From positions 248,001 to 312,000 of the forward strand of contig NZ_JACIFF010000005.1 in the NCBI RefSeq assembly GCF_014197245.1: 64,000 nucleotides of DNA, in the 5' to 3' direction. This DNA is from Neolewinella aquimaris (GTDB lineage Bacteria; Bacteroidota; Bacteroidia; Chitinophagales; Saprospiraceae). The notes below the pieces were generated by a model that saw nothing but the letters and a program-made list of their open reading frames with translations, was not told the origin of the DNA and did not search any database. This document shows, in pieces, positions 33,849 to 42,958 of the stretch (positions are counted from its first letter, which is position 1; every line of letters begins with the position of its first letter). Position numbers and translations under genes: made by a program.

Positions 33849-35633
33849 TTGGGCGACCTTAAGTACCTCAACCGATTTTTTTGGAAATACCGCTGGCGCC
33901 TGTTGCTGGGGATCATCTTCATTTGCATCTCCAATTACTTCCAGGTCCTGCAGCCCCAGGTGATCCGCGAGGCGCTGGACCTGGTAATCGATTACGTCAA
34001 TTCTTACCGACTGTACGACGGCTTTGCGGTGCAATCGGAGTTCTTCGGCATCCTGAGCCACACCCTGATGCTGTTTGCCGGACTGGTTCTCATGCTGGCC
34101 TTTATCATGGGTTTTTTCCTGTATCTGACGCGGCAAACGATCATCGTGATGTCGCGGCTCATCGAATATGACCTGCGGGAAGTTATTTTCGATCACTACC
34201 AGGACCTGAGTCTGGAGTTCTACAAGCGCAACAACACCGGCGACCTGATGTCGCGCATCACCGAGGACGTGAACAAGGTGCGGATGTACCTCGGTCCGGC
34301 CGTGATGTACTGCGCCAACCTGATCTCTACCATCCTGTTCGTCATCTTCAGTATGCTGGCGGTGAGTCCCACGCTGACCTTGTATACCCTCATTCCCCTG
34401 CCGGTACTGGCGGTGAGCATTTACTACGTGAGCAACCTGATCCACACCCGCTCTACGCTGATCCAGCAGCAACTGGCGCGGTTGACGAGCATTGCCCAGG
34501 AGGTATTCTCGGGCATCCGGGTGGTCAAGAGCTACGTGCGGGAGCGGCAGCAGATTCAGTACTTCGCCGCTCAGAGCGATACCTATAAGGACATGAGCGT
34601 GAACCTGGCCAAGATCGACGCCTGGTTCTTCCCCTTGATGATCTTTATGGTGGGGGCGGCAACGATCCTGACCGTATACGTCGGCGGACTACAGGTAGTC
34701 GCAGGTGAGATCTCCGCGGGTAACATCGCCGAGTTTGTGATCTACGTCAATATGCTCACCTGGCCCGTTACGGCCATCGGCTGGATCGCCAGCATCGTGC
34801 AACAGGCCTCGGCGAGCCAGAAGCGCATTAATGAATTCCTCGACACGAAAACCACTATCGTCGACCCTCATCCCGAGTACCGGAGCGAGATCAGGGGCGG
34901 CGTCACCTTCGAAAACGTAGAATTCGTCTATCCCGACACCGGTATCCGCGCGATCGACGGACTTAACTTCTCGCTGCAACCCGGCGAAAAACTCGCCATT
35001 ATCGGGCGTACCGGCTCGGGGAAAACCTCCGTGGCCGACCTGCTGCTGCGCATGTACGACGTTACCGGTGGCCGGATTCTGATCGACGGGAAGGACATCC
35101 GTGAGGTAGGTCTGGCCAATTTGCGCCGCCGCATCGGCTACGTGCCACAGGATGTGTTCCTTTTCTCCGATACCATCCGCGCAAATATCGCCTTCGGTGC
35201 CGATCACGATCCCAGTAACGAGGAGATCGAGCAGTTTGCAAAGTACGCTGCCGTATACAAGGATATTGCAGATCTACCACTCGGCTTCGATACCCTCGTC
35301 GGCGAGCGCGGCGTAACCCTTTCCGGCGGACAAAAGCAGCGGGTTTCCATCGCCCGGGCCCTGATCAAACGGCCGGATATCGTTATTCTAGACGACGCGC
35401 TCAGTGCGGTCGATACCAATACCGAACAGCAAATTCTCGGCTACTTTAACGAGGCGCTCCAGGATAAGACGGCCATCATCATTACCCACCGCATCTACGG
35501 CCACCTCAAGTTCGATAAGATCATCGTGCTGGAAGAGGGTAGGGTAGCGGAAGTCGGCACCCACGAAGAACTCCTGGCCAATGGCGGGTACTACAGCGAA
35601 ATTGTGGAGCGGCAGATGGCGGAGGAGGCGTGA
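33849..35633 (+). CDS. ABC exporter, fused permease and ATPase (MsbA-like)
   Basis: The 594-residue half-transporter has six membrane helices (residues about 10-310) and one ATPase domain with Walker A (IIGRTGSGKTSVADLLLRM), signature (LSGGQKQRVSIARALI) and Walker B (IVILDDALSAVD). The residue after the Walker B Asp, usually the catalytic Glu, is Asp here, as in degenerate sites of heterodimeric exporters; the switch His is kept (IITHRIYG). It may therefore pair with another half-transporter, although it is encoded alone. Substrate unknown (lipid or drug type). The start is TTG. Confidence 0.88.
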   Translation: MGDLKYLNRFFWKYRWRLLLGIIFICISNYFQVLQPQVIREALDLVIDYVNSYRLYDGFAVQSEFFGILSHTLMLFAGLVLMLAFIMGFFLYLTRQTIIVMSRLIEYDLREVIFDHYQDLSLEFYKRNNTGDLMSRITEDVNKVRMYLGPAVMYCANLISTILFVIFSMLAVSPTLTLYTLIPLPVLAVSIYYVSNLIHTRSTLIQQQLARLTSIAQEVFSGIRVVKSYVRERQQIQYFAAQSDTYKDMSVNLAKIDAWFFPLMIFMVGAATILTVYVGGLQVVAGEISAGNIAEFVIYVNMLTWPVTAIGWIASIVQQASASQKRINEFLDTKTTIVDPHPEYRSEIRGGVTFENVEFVYPDTGIRAIDGLNFSLQPGEKLAIIGRTGSGKTSVADLLLRMYDVTGGRILIDGKDIREVGLANLRRRIGYVPQDVFLFSDTIRANIAFGADHDPSNEEIEQFAKYAAVYKDIADLPLGFDTLVGERGVTLSGGQKQRVSIARALIKRPDIVILDDALSAVDTNTEQQILGYFNEALQDKTAIIITHRIYGHLKFDKIIVLEEGRVAEVGTHEELLANGGYYSEIVERQMAEEA

Positions 35634-35704
35634 AATTCCCAATTTTAAATTTCAGATTTGAAATTTGAAATTTTACGGCTCCGCTCGTGCTTCGAGTAAC
35701 GGGC

Positions 35705-35744
35705 AAAAAAAAAGCGCAATGCCACCGCTTGGGTAACACTGCGC
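35705..35744 (-). terminator. Rho-independent terminator after the lipoprotein gene
   Basis: On the minus strand an imperfect stem (GCGCAGTGTTACC / GGTGGCATTGCGC) is followed by nine T. It lies 23 bases beyond the stop of the lipoprotein gene at 35767. Confidence 0.75.
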
Positions 35745-35766
35745 TCGAAGATCAACGGGAAATGGG

Positions 35767-36267
35767 TTATTCGGATAGTTCCACCAGGTGCGATTTCCAC
35801 TCGGCGGGAATGTCGTTGAGGGTGTATACCTTCAGTTCTTCCTGCAGCACGCTGGCGGTAGACTTGTATAGTTTGTGGTTGATGAATTCCGTATCGAGCT
35901 TATACATGGCTCCGGTTGCGGGGTCGACGATCAGTAATCCGATGAAGCCGCCGAAGATGATGTTTCCGAAGTACCAGCCGTCGAGTTTGTATTCGATGGG
36001 CGCCATACCGGTATCGTAGCCGTCGAGCTCGAATTTAACTACATACTGGGCCTTCGAGAAAAAGCCGTTACCGGACTTCAATTTTATCGTTGCGGGTGTA
36101 CTGCCACGGTATACGTCAACTCCTTTTTTGTCGGTGATCGTGATTTTGGCATTCGTAGGAGTGCTGTCGATCACAACGGGATAATTGCTCTTACTCACAA
36201 TGCTCGCGCAGCCGGTCGAAAATACCATAAGCGCGGCAAGCAGAATAGCGGTAAAATTTTTAATCAT
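35767..36267 (-). CDS. Lipoprotein with a PEGA-like domain
   Basis: The 166-residue protein has a lipoprotein signal peptide ending in STGCAS (lipobox Cys at about residue 20). A short beta-rich domain resembles PEGA repeats: VVIDSTPTNAKITITDKKG, then TPATIKLKSGNGFF. A hydrophobic Gly-rich patch follows (YFGNIIFGGFIGLLIVDPAT), then a polar C terminus. It should be anchored in the inner or outer membrane. Exact function unknown. A terminator follows; the gene is monocistronic. Confidence 0.75.
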   Translation of the reverse strand: MIKNFTAILLAALMVFSTGCASIVSKSNYPVVIDSTPTNAKITITDKKGVDVYRGSTPATIKLKSGNGFFSKAQYVVKFELDGYDTGMAPIEYKLDGWYFGNIIFGGFIGLLIVDPATGAMYKLDTEFINHKLYKSTASVLQEELKVYTLNDIPAEWKSHLVELSE

Positions 36268-36407
36268 AAATAGGGTAAAATAAGGTGAGTGCCTACTCCC
36301 GTTTAGGGTCCGCTTTCGGCATATTCAGACCGGTTTCGATATGTTACCCACCACAAACGGCGTATTACCGGGCGTATTGCTTATATATGAGATAATAAAT
36401 CATACTT

Positions 36408-36426
36408 GGGCGGGCACGCAGGTGCA
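36408..36426 (-). repeat. Dispersed GC-rich motif, copy 4
   Basis: The minus strand reads GCACCTGCGTGCCCGCCC, upstream of the lipoprotein gene and in the usual orientation relative to it. Confidence 0.5.
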
Positions 36427-36599
36427 GCGCAACGGGCAACAAGCAATGTACGCTGGACCGGAGTTACCTATCTCGGACCGGAGGCTGCTTGGCCGGAGGA
36501 TTTAAAATTGGGAATGTGAAATTTAAAATTTGCTTCGCCACCCCCAAAGCGTCGGGTAACCGTGGACTCCCCACGGCAAGTAAACTCCGATCCACACGT

Positions 36600-36935
36600 T
36601 GCTGAACCTGAATGTGACCTAATCTATGATCAATCCGTGACCATCTATGGTGAAAAAATGTCTCAGACCAAAATCCGCTCGACCTAAATCCGCGAAAATT
36701 CGCGAAGACAATCCGCCTAAATCTGCGTTGAAAAAACGTCTCGAACCAGAGGCCGCTCGACCTGAGTGCGACCTAATCCGTGATCAATCAGTGGCCATCC
36801 GTGGTGAAATAACGTCTCAAATTAGAGACCGCTCGACCTAAATCTGCGAAAATCCGCGAAGACAATCCGTTTAAATCTGCGTTGACAATACGTCTCGGAC
36901 CAAAGGCCGCTCGACCTAAATCCGCGTTTAACAGC
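36600..36935. repeat. AATCCGTGG/CCGCTCGACCT tandem degenerate repeats
   Basis: The 702 bases from 36268 to 36969 hold no convincing gene. From about 36600 a unit recurs: CGTCTCGGACCAGAGG-CCGCTCGACCT followed by AAATCCGCGAAAATCCGCG, and CCTAATCCGTGATCAATCAG-TGGCCATCCGTGGTGAAA. The CCGCTCGACCT core occurs at about 36675, 36753, 36829 and 36907. Open frames in it are short and repetitive. Related single copies lie at 30939, 44780 and 47570. The stretch 36268-36600 shows only a GC-rich motif and low-complexity AT-rich DNA. Confidence 0.7.
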
Positions 36936-36969
36936 CCAGCCCGGAAGTCCTCTAGCCTATATTCACCAC

Positions 36970-37896
36970 ATGACCCATACCTCACCCCTTCGCATCGCCC
37001 TCATCGGACTCGGAGACATCGCCCAAAAAGCATACCTGCCGATAATGGCCGCATATCCCGGGGTAGAGCCGATCCTCTGCACCCGGGACGAAAGAGTACT
37101 GACGTCACTAGCCAAACGCTATCGAATCCGGAAAACCTGTACCACCGTAGACGACCTCATCGCTCAGCGACCGGATGCCGCCATGGTACATACTTCGACC
37201 GAGAGCCACGTGGATATCACTACCAAATTATTGGAGGCCGGCATCCCGGTCTTTGTAGACAAACCACTGAGTTATTCACTTGCCGGGGCGGAACAAATAC
37301 TGGAAGTGGCCGAACGACAAGGGCTACCACTCTTTGTCGGATTCAACCGCAGGTACGCCCCCCTGATCAGTTCACTCCGAGCGGATGCAAATACCCTCCA
37401 GGTTAATTGGCAAAAAAATCGGGTCGACCTGCCGGGAGATATTCGACATTTCATTTTCGACGATTTTATCCACGTAGTGGATGGACTGCGCTTTCTCGCC
37501 CCGGGACCAGCAACGGACCTGACAGTACACTCCCGTCTCGTAGAAGGGAAGCTCGCTAATTTACAGGTACGCTGGACCCGGGAAGATTGCCTGCTCACCG
37601 GCGGGATGAACCGCATCAGTGGAGTTACGGAAGAACGGATAGAGTATTTCACCCCCGACAATACCTGGCTGATCGAGGACCTGCACCGGGGAAGTCACTT
37701 TCAGCACGGAAAAACAAATAACCTGTCGTTCGGTCACTGGGAGCCTACCCTGGTCAAGCGGGGCTTCGTGGCAATGCTCGACCACTGGATCGCCACGGTT
37801 CGCAACGGCGGTGCAGACTCTAAACAACTGGAGGATATACGCCTAACCCACGCCCTCTGCGAAACCATCGTGGAGCGCGTGCTGCGGGGCGGGTAA
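36970..37896 (+). CDS. Gfo/Idh/MocA family oxidoreductase
   Basis: The 308-residue protein has a Rossmann start (IALIGLGDIAQKAYLPIMAA), the VHTSTESHVDITTKLLEAG segment and VFVDKPLSYSLAGAEQIL, whose EKP-like motif (here DKP) carries the catalytic Lys region, and FVGFNRRYAPLI. Such enzymes oxidise or epimerise sugars and inositols with bound NAD(P). The substrate is not known. It precedes the convergent monooxygenase gene and begins the block of sugar and sulfur genes. Confidence 0.85.
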   Translation: MTHTSPLRIALIGLGDIAQKAYLPIMAAYPGVEPILCTRDERVLTSLAKRYRIRKTCTTVDDLIAQRPDAAMVHTSTESHVDITTKLLEAGIPVFVDKPLSYSLAGAEQILEVAERQGLPLFVGFNRRYAPLISSLRADANTLQVNWQKNRVDLPGDIRHFIFDDFIHVVDGLRFLAPGPATDLTVHSRLVEGKLANLQVRWTREDCLLTGGMNRISGVTEERIEYFTPDNTWLIEDLHRGSHFQHGKTNNLSFGHWEPTLVKRGFVAMLDHWIATVRNGGADSKQLEDIRLTHALCETIVERVLRGG

Positions 37897-37912
37897 TAAA
37901 GCGCTACGTAGG

Positions 37913-39391
37913 CTACTTTTCCGTTTCCGGGCCACCGAACTTCAGCACGCCATCGTCGATTCGTTGCAATCGGGTGAGCAGGGCATCGGCCAGGTAATTC
38001 TGATAAACGCGCCAGGGGTGGCGGGAACCCTGTACCGGCAAAATGGCGCCGGCCCGCTGAATGTATCCGGCGCTGAAGTCCAGAAGGGGGCGGGCTTCCA
38101 CCTCCGCATCGGGTTGCGGTATCACCGTCCGATAGCCCTTGCGGTCCATGTAGTTCAGGAGGCGACAGACGTAGTTGGCGGTAAGGTCGGTCTTGAGGGT
38201 CCAGGAGGCGTTCGTGTACCCGAAGGCGACCGCGAAGTTGGGTGTTCCGGCGGCGAGCATCCCTTTGTAGAGCATGATATCCTGGGTACGGATTTCCTGG
38301 CCATCCAGACTGAGGCGCGCGCCGCCCATAAGCTTGATCCGGAGGCCGGTAGCCAGTACGATGAGATCGGCCAGTAGCTCCTTCCCTGATTGCAGCCGAA
38401 TACCGTCGGCCGTAAACCGCTCGATGTGGTCCGTCACCACCTCGGCCTTACCCGCGCGAATGACCCGGAAGAGGTCGCCGTCGGGGACCAGGCACAATCG
38501 CTGGTCCCAGGGGTCGTAGCTGGGATTGAAATGCGTATTCACGTCAACTTCCGGTCCTAGTTGCCGGCCGGCTTGGCGCATAATCCACCGCTTAATGCGG
38601 TTGGGGAACACCTGAGAGACGCCGTAAAGCGCCATACTGAGACCGAGGTTGATCCACCGGTTGATGCGGTAGGCCCACCGTTCCGACACAAAGCGTCTGA
38701 GGCGGAGGTAGGGCGCGCTGCGGTTGGGCACCGTCATGATGTAGGTTGGGGACCGCTGGAGCATCGTTACGTGGGCGGCGCGTTCGGCCAGGGTGGGGAC
38801 GAGGGTAACCGCCGTAGCGCCGCTGCCGACCACCACTACCCGCTGGTCCTCATAGTCCATGTCGTCGGACCAGAACTGAGGATGTACAATGCGGCCGCGA
38901 AAAGCTGCTTCTCCCGGAAAAGTAGGCCGGTGGGCTTCGGTGTAGCTGTAGTAGCCGCTGCACATATAGAGAAAGCGGGTGCGTAGGGTGCGTTCCGTAC
39001 CATCGTGTTCAACGGTGAGGGTCCAGCTGGCGGTGGTGCTATTCCAGTCAGCTGCAGTGACCCGGTGTCCGTAGCGGATGTGGCGGTCGATGCCGTTTTC
39101 GGTTACGGTTTCCCGCAGGTACGTCATGATGTCGTCGCCCGCGGCCAGCGACTGGGGTTGTCGCCACGGCCGGAACCGGTAGCCGAAGGTGAACATGTCC
39201 GAGTCCGAGCGTACTCCCGGGTAGCGAAACAGGTCCCAGGTACCCCCCAACTGCTCCCGGGCCTCCAGAATAGCGAAGCGTTTGCCGGGGCATTTTTCCT
39301 GCAACCAGTAGGCCGTTCCGATGCCCGAAAGTCCGGCCCCGACGATGAGGACGTCGAATGGTTCGTCATGTGGTGGTGTCCCGTCGAACAT
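37913..39391 (-). CDS. FAD- and NADPH-dependent monooxygenase, Baeyer-Villiger type
   Basis: The 492-residue flavoprotein has an N-terminal FAD loop (VLIVGAGLSGIGTAYWLQ), the fingerprint FRGRIVHPQFW (F-x-G-x-x-x-H-x-x-x-W), and a second Rossmann loop for NADPH (VVVVGSGATAVTLVPTLAE). These are marks of class B flavin monooxygenases, which insert oxygen into ketones or oxidise amines and sulfides. The substrate is unknown. The gene is followed on its 5' side, 38 bases away, by the GH95 gene in the same direction, perhaps cotranscribed. Confidence 0.87.
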   Translation of the reverse strand: MFDGTPPHDEPFDVLIVGAGLSGIGTAYWLQEKCPGKRFAILEAREQLGGTWDLFRYPGVRSDSDMFTFGYRFRPWRQPQSLAAGDDIMTYLRETVTENGIDRHIRYGHRVTAADWNSTTASWTLTVEHDGTERTLRTRFLYMCSGYYSYTEAHRPTFPGEAAFRGRIVHPQFWSDDMDYEDQRVVVVGSGATAVTLVPTLAERAAHVTMLQRSPTYIMTVPNRSAPYLRLRRFVSERWAYRINRWINLGLSMALYGVSQVFPNRIKRWIMRQAGRQLGPEVDVNTHFNPSYDPWDQRLCLVPDGDLFRVIRAGKAEVVTDHIERFTADGIRLQSGKELLADLIVLATGLRIKLMGGARLSLDGQEIRTQDIMLYKGMLAAGTPNFAVAFGYTNASWTLKTDLTANYVCRLLNYMDRKGYRTVIPQPDAEVEARPLLDFSAGYIQRAGAILPVQGSRHPWRVYQNYLADALLTRLQRIDDGVLKFGGPETEK

Positions 39392-39429
39392 GGCTTTTCA
39401 CTTATTTTCATTGCACCCGCGGCCCCGCC

Positions 39430-41811
39430 CTAAAATTCAAGCACGGTCTGCTCGCCTGCTTTGAGGGTGACCGGTCTTTGGTCGTCTCCGAAAATTACGG
39501 TGGTGGAACCATTCGCCCGGGCGGTGATGGTGGCACGTGCGGGGCGTGAATTTTCCCACTCGAGATCGACCACGAAGCCTCCGCGTGCCCCCATGCCGGT
39601 GACTGATCCCGATGGCCAGGCGGCGGGAAGGGCGGGTAGGAGATGGATGGTGTCAGCGCTCGACTGCATCAGTAATTCGATGACGGCCGCCGCTCCCCCG
39701 AAGTTACCGTCGATCTGGAAGGGTGGGTGGGCGTCGAGCAAATTCGGATAGGTGCCGCCGTGCCGTGCGCCCACCGGTGGGACGTAGCGCAGGAGGGTGC
39801 GGTACATGCGGTAGGCCCGGTCGCCGTCCCGGAGGCGTGCCCAGAGATTGATGCGCCAGCCTTTGGACCAGCCGGTGGTTTCGTCGCCCTTGATGTCGAG
39901 GGTGGTGCGGGCGGCGTTGGCGAGCTCCGGGGTTAGTTGGGGGGAAATGTGGTGGCCCGGGTGCAGTCCGAAGAGGTGGGTCTGGTGGCGGTGCTGGGGG
40001 TCCTGGTCTTCCCAGTCGTAGTACCATTCCTGCAGATTGCCCTGTCGGCCGACGCGGTAGGGGTGGAGGTTGTCGTGCGTTTCCCGCACCCGGGTGGTGA
40101 AGGGGTCGGCAATGTTCAGTGCCCCGGATGCGGCCAGGAAGTTGGCGAACAGCTCACGTAGCATGGCCAGGTCCGCCGTGGCCCCGTAGAGGGTGGAGCC
40201 GACGTAGCCGTCGGGGGTGATGTACTTGGCCTCGGGAGAGGTGGACGGGGAGGTGATCCAGTGGCCGGCCGTGTCCTGCACGACCCAGTCTAGGCCGAAC
40301 TGCACCGCGCCCTTCAGCAGGGGATAGGCCTCGTCGCGTAGGTAGTCCGCGTCCTGCATATAGAGGTACTGCTCCCAGAGGTGAGTAGCCAGCCAGACGC
40401 CGCCAAAGTTCCAGTTGGCCCAGTTGGGGTCGCCCGTGCCGAAGTCGCCGACCGGATTGCTCAGGGCCCAGATGTCGGAATTGTGGGCCGCGGCCCAGCC
40501 GCCGGTGCCGTAGTAGTTGCGGGCGGTGCGAGCGCCGGTCTGGGCTACGTTGCCGATGAATTCCAGCAGGGGAGTGTGAAGATCCGAGAGATTGCCGGGG
40601 CCTATGAGCCAGTAGTTTTCCTCGGCGTTGATGTTGATGGTGTAGTTGCTGCTCCAGGGCGGGCGCAGGTGGGGGTTCCAGAGGCCCTGCAGGTTGGCGG
40701 GGACGCCGGGAGTACGCGAGCTGGAAATCAGCAGGTAGCGACCGAAGTTGAAGTACAATTCCTCCAAAGCCTTGTCTTCCTCGCCCGTGGCGTACCGCTG
40801 TAGTCGCGCATCGGTGGGCAGGTCCGGGGCGGAGGTCGCGCCGAGATCGAGGTGGAGGCGGTCGTAGAAGCTGCGGTAATCGATTACGTGAGCCTCGCGC
40901 AGGGCAGCATAGTCTTTCTTACTGGCGGCGTCGAGGGCGGCGGCGGCTAGCGCGCGGTTGTCGAGCCCTTCCCGGGCCGGGTCCTTGTCGAAGCCACTGA
41001 AGCTGGTGGCGATCGATACCAGGATGACCGCCTCGCTGACTCCGGAGAGCTCCAGGGTGGTGTCGGTTGCGGTGACCTGCCCATCCGTATGCTTCACCCG
41101 AAACAAGGAAGTAAAGCGGGTGCCACGTTCCGGATCGAAGCGAACGGCATCGGGAAGGTCGCCACGGTAGCTCGGTTCGGCGTGGTAGGGGGCGTAGCCG
41201 TTGACGTGAAGGTCGCCGTCGCTTACCTCCGTTTGGTAGCGGAGCAGGCTGCCAAAGCGCAGGGTGGTGTTGATTGTCCCGGGGCGGTCGCTGCTCAGGC
41301 GAATGGCGATCACTTTATCCGGGTGGGAGACGAAGTATTCCCGCGTAAGCTCGGTGCCGCCGGATTGGTAGGACACGCGGGCGGTGGCGTTGCTGAGATC
41401 CAGTTCACGCCGGTAGTCGGTGATGTCGTTCGGGGTATCGAAGTCCAGCATCAGGGTGCCCAGCGGGGCGTAGGAGGCGGAGAAGGGACCCTGTAATATT
41501 CTGTTGAGGGAGTCGGCGGCCCGGTAGTCTTCGCGAGCGAGCGCGGCTCGGATAGCCGGCAGGTTTCCCGCAACGTCGGGGAAGTAACTGCTGTCTACGG
41601 GTTCGCCGGACCACAAGGTCAGGTCGTTCAGGTAAATGGTATCCGTGCCCGTCCCCCCGAAGACCGAGGCTCCGAGCCGGCCGTTGCCGAGCACGAGGCT
41701 TTCCTCGAAGTAACGTGCCGGTTGGTCGTAGCGGAGCAGGTGATCCGGAGCCGATTGGGCGGTAAGTAGCGGGGATAGCGCGAGCAGGAAGAATAAAGCG
41801 ATGTAGTGCAT
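39430..41811 (-). CDS. Glycoside hydrolase family 95 (alpha-L-fucosidase type), exported
   Basis: The 793-residue protein starts at 41811 with a signal peptide (MHYIALFFLLALSPLLTAQ). GH95 landmarks are ESLVLGNGRLGASVFGGTGT, LTLWSGEPVDSS, LQGLWNPHLRPPWSSNYTIN, the NAEENYWLIGPGNLSDLHTP segment and TGWSKGWRINLWARLRDGDR. The family removes alpha-1,2-linked fucose or, in some members, galactose by inversion. Its length is normal. A 190-residue upstream extension of the open frame is an antisense read of the esterase gene. Likely periplasmic or surface exposed, and shares a context with an esterase and a sulfatase. Confidence 0.9.
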   Translation of the reverse strand: MHYIALFFLLALSPLLTAQSAPDHLLRYDQPARYFEESLVLGNGRLGASVFGGTGTDTIYLNDLTLWSGEPVDSSYFPDVAGNLPAIRAALAREDYRAADSLNRILQGPFSASYAPLGTLMLDFDTPNDITDYRRELDLSNATARVSYQSGGTELTREYFVSHPDKVIAIRLSSDRPGTINTTLRFGSLLRYQTEVSDGDLHVNGYAPYHAEPSYRGDLPDAVRFDPERGTRFTSLFRVKHTDGQVTATDTTLELSGVSEAVILVSIATSFSGFDKDPAREGLDNRALAAAALDAASKKDYAALREAHVIDYRSFYDRLHLDLGATSAPDLPTDARLQRYATGEEDKALEELYFNFGRYLLISSSRTPGVPANLQGLWNPHLRPPWSSNYTININAEENYWLIGPGNLSDLHTPLLEFIGNVAQTGARTARNYYGTGGWAAAHNSDIWALSNPVGDFGTGDPNWANWNFGGVWLATHLWEQYLYMQDADYLRDEAYPLLKGAVQFGLDWVVQDTAGHWITSPSTSPEAKYITPDGYVGSTLYGATADLAMLRELFANFLAASGALNIADPFTTRVRETHDNLHPYRVGRQGNLQEWYYDWEDQDPQHRHQTHLFGLHPGHHISPQLTPELANAARTTLDIKGDETTGWSKGWRINLWARLRDGDRAYRMYRTLLRYVPPVGARHGGTYPNLLDAHPPFQIDGNFGGAAAVIELLMQSSADTIHLLPALPAAWPSGSVTGMGARGGFVVDLEWENSRPARATITARANGSTTVIFGDDQRPVTLKAGEQTVLEF

Positions 41812-41886
41812 AGTGGAGAAGCTAACCGTCAATGTACTGTACGGAGCCGGTAACCTCCGATGGTTACCTTGCGCAAAAAACCGATT

Positions 41887-42921
41887 ATGCGCCGCTACGC
41901 TTTCCTTCTCTCCTTCATTATGCTGGCCAACTGGTTGCCGGCTCAATTGGGTGGCGGCTCGGTCGTGATCGATTCCCTCCCTTCCGACCGGCTGGAGAAC
42001 GCCTTCGGTGAACCGACCACGCGGGCCCTGTCGGTATACCTGCCGCCCGGCTACGCCACCTCCTCCACGCGCTACCCGGTCATCTATTACCTGCACGGCT
42101 TTCTGAACGACCACACCCTGACGCAGGAAATGGTCGCCACCCTCGACGAAGCCATTGCCGCCGGGCGGATCCCGCCGTTCATTCTCGTCGTGTCGGACAG
42201 CAAGACGCAGGTCGACGGCAGCTTCTACAGCAATTCCAGCTTCGGAAATTTCGAGGATTACCTGGCCTACGACCTGGTGGCACACATGGATGCCCGTTAC
42301 CGCACCCGTTCCGACCGACTGAGCCGGGGCGTCACTGGACACAGCATGGGTGGCTACGGAGCCCTCAAACTGGCCATGCGCCACCCCGACGTGTTCAGCA
42401 GCGTGTATGCCCTTAGTCCCGGTGCACTCACGGTAGTAGGGGAGTACGGCCCCAGCAGCGAGACCTACCGCGAGCTAGCCGCCATTAATTCGATGGATGC
42501 GCTCCTGGAGTCCTACTTTCCAAAGGTGATCGTAGCCTTCGGTCGGGCCTGGTCGCCGAACGCGGATAAGCCGCCCTTCTACGCCGACATCCCGTTTTCA
42601 TACGACGCAGACGGATTGCTTGTCGTCCAATCCGATGTTCTGGATAAGTGGTACGCCGAGATGCCGGTCCACATGATCGATGAATACCGGGACAACCTGC
42701 GCTCCCTTACCGCCATCAAGTTCGATTGGGGACGCAACGCCGGCGACCGCTTCGTGCGCCAGTGCGAGATGTTCAGCCAGCGACTGGAGAATGCCGGCGT
42801 GACCCATTTTGCCGAAGAGTACATCGGGACCCACACGAGTGACATCTTCACTCCGGGCGGACGGGTGTCGACGGATATGCTGCCGTTCTTCTCGGAGTAC
42901 CTGGAGTTTGCGGCGGAGTAA
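41887..42921 (+). CDS. Exported alpha/beta-hydrolase esterase (esterase D-like)
   Basis: The 344-residue protein has a signal peptide (RRYAFLLSFIMLANWLPAQ), the strand YPVIYYLHGFLNDHT (oxyanion hole region), the nucleophile elbow TGHSMGGYGALKLAM, and a likely catalytic His in YIGTHTSDIF. This fits the esterase D/putative esterase family, which includes feruloyl and acetyl-xylan type enzymes. The ATG at 41887 gives the signal peptide at the N terminus. It diverges from the GH95 gene across 75 bases, so the two may share regulation; deacylation of the same glycan is an inference. Confidence 0.83.
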   Translation: MRRYAFLLSFIMLANWLPAQLGGGSVVIDSLPSDRLENAFGEPTTRALSVYLPPGYATSSTRYPVIYYLHGFLNDHTLTQEMVATLDEAIAAGRIPPFILVVSDSKTQVDGSFYSNSSFGNFEDYLAYDLVAHMDARYRTRSDRLSRGVTGHSMGGYGALKLAMRHPDVFSSVYALSPGALTVVGEYGPSSETYRELAAINSMDALLESYFPKVIVAFGRAWSPNADKPPFYADIPFSYDADGLLVVQSDVLDKWYAEMPVHMIDEYRDNLRSLTAIKFDWGRNAGDRFVRQCEMFSQRLENAGVTHFAEEYIGTHTSDIFTPGGRVSTDMLPFFSEYLEFAAE

Positions 42922-42958
42922 CGGGCGTTAGGACCAGCACGTCGGCTGAAGCACGACG

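Noticed and set aside
36647-36985. Small genes in the 36.6-36.98 kb repeats
   Set aside because: The frames on both strands are made of the degenerate repeat unit (repeated KSAxPKSA-like words) and have no independent support.
41812-42384. 190-residue N-terminal extension of the GH95 protein
   Set aside because: It is antisense to the esterase gene and precedes a clear signal peptide, which must be N-terminal.
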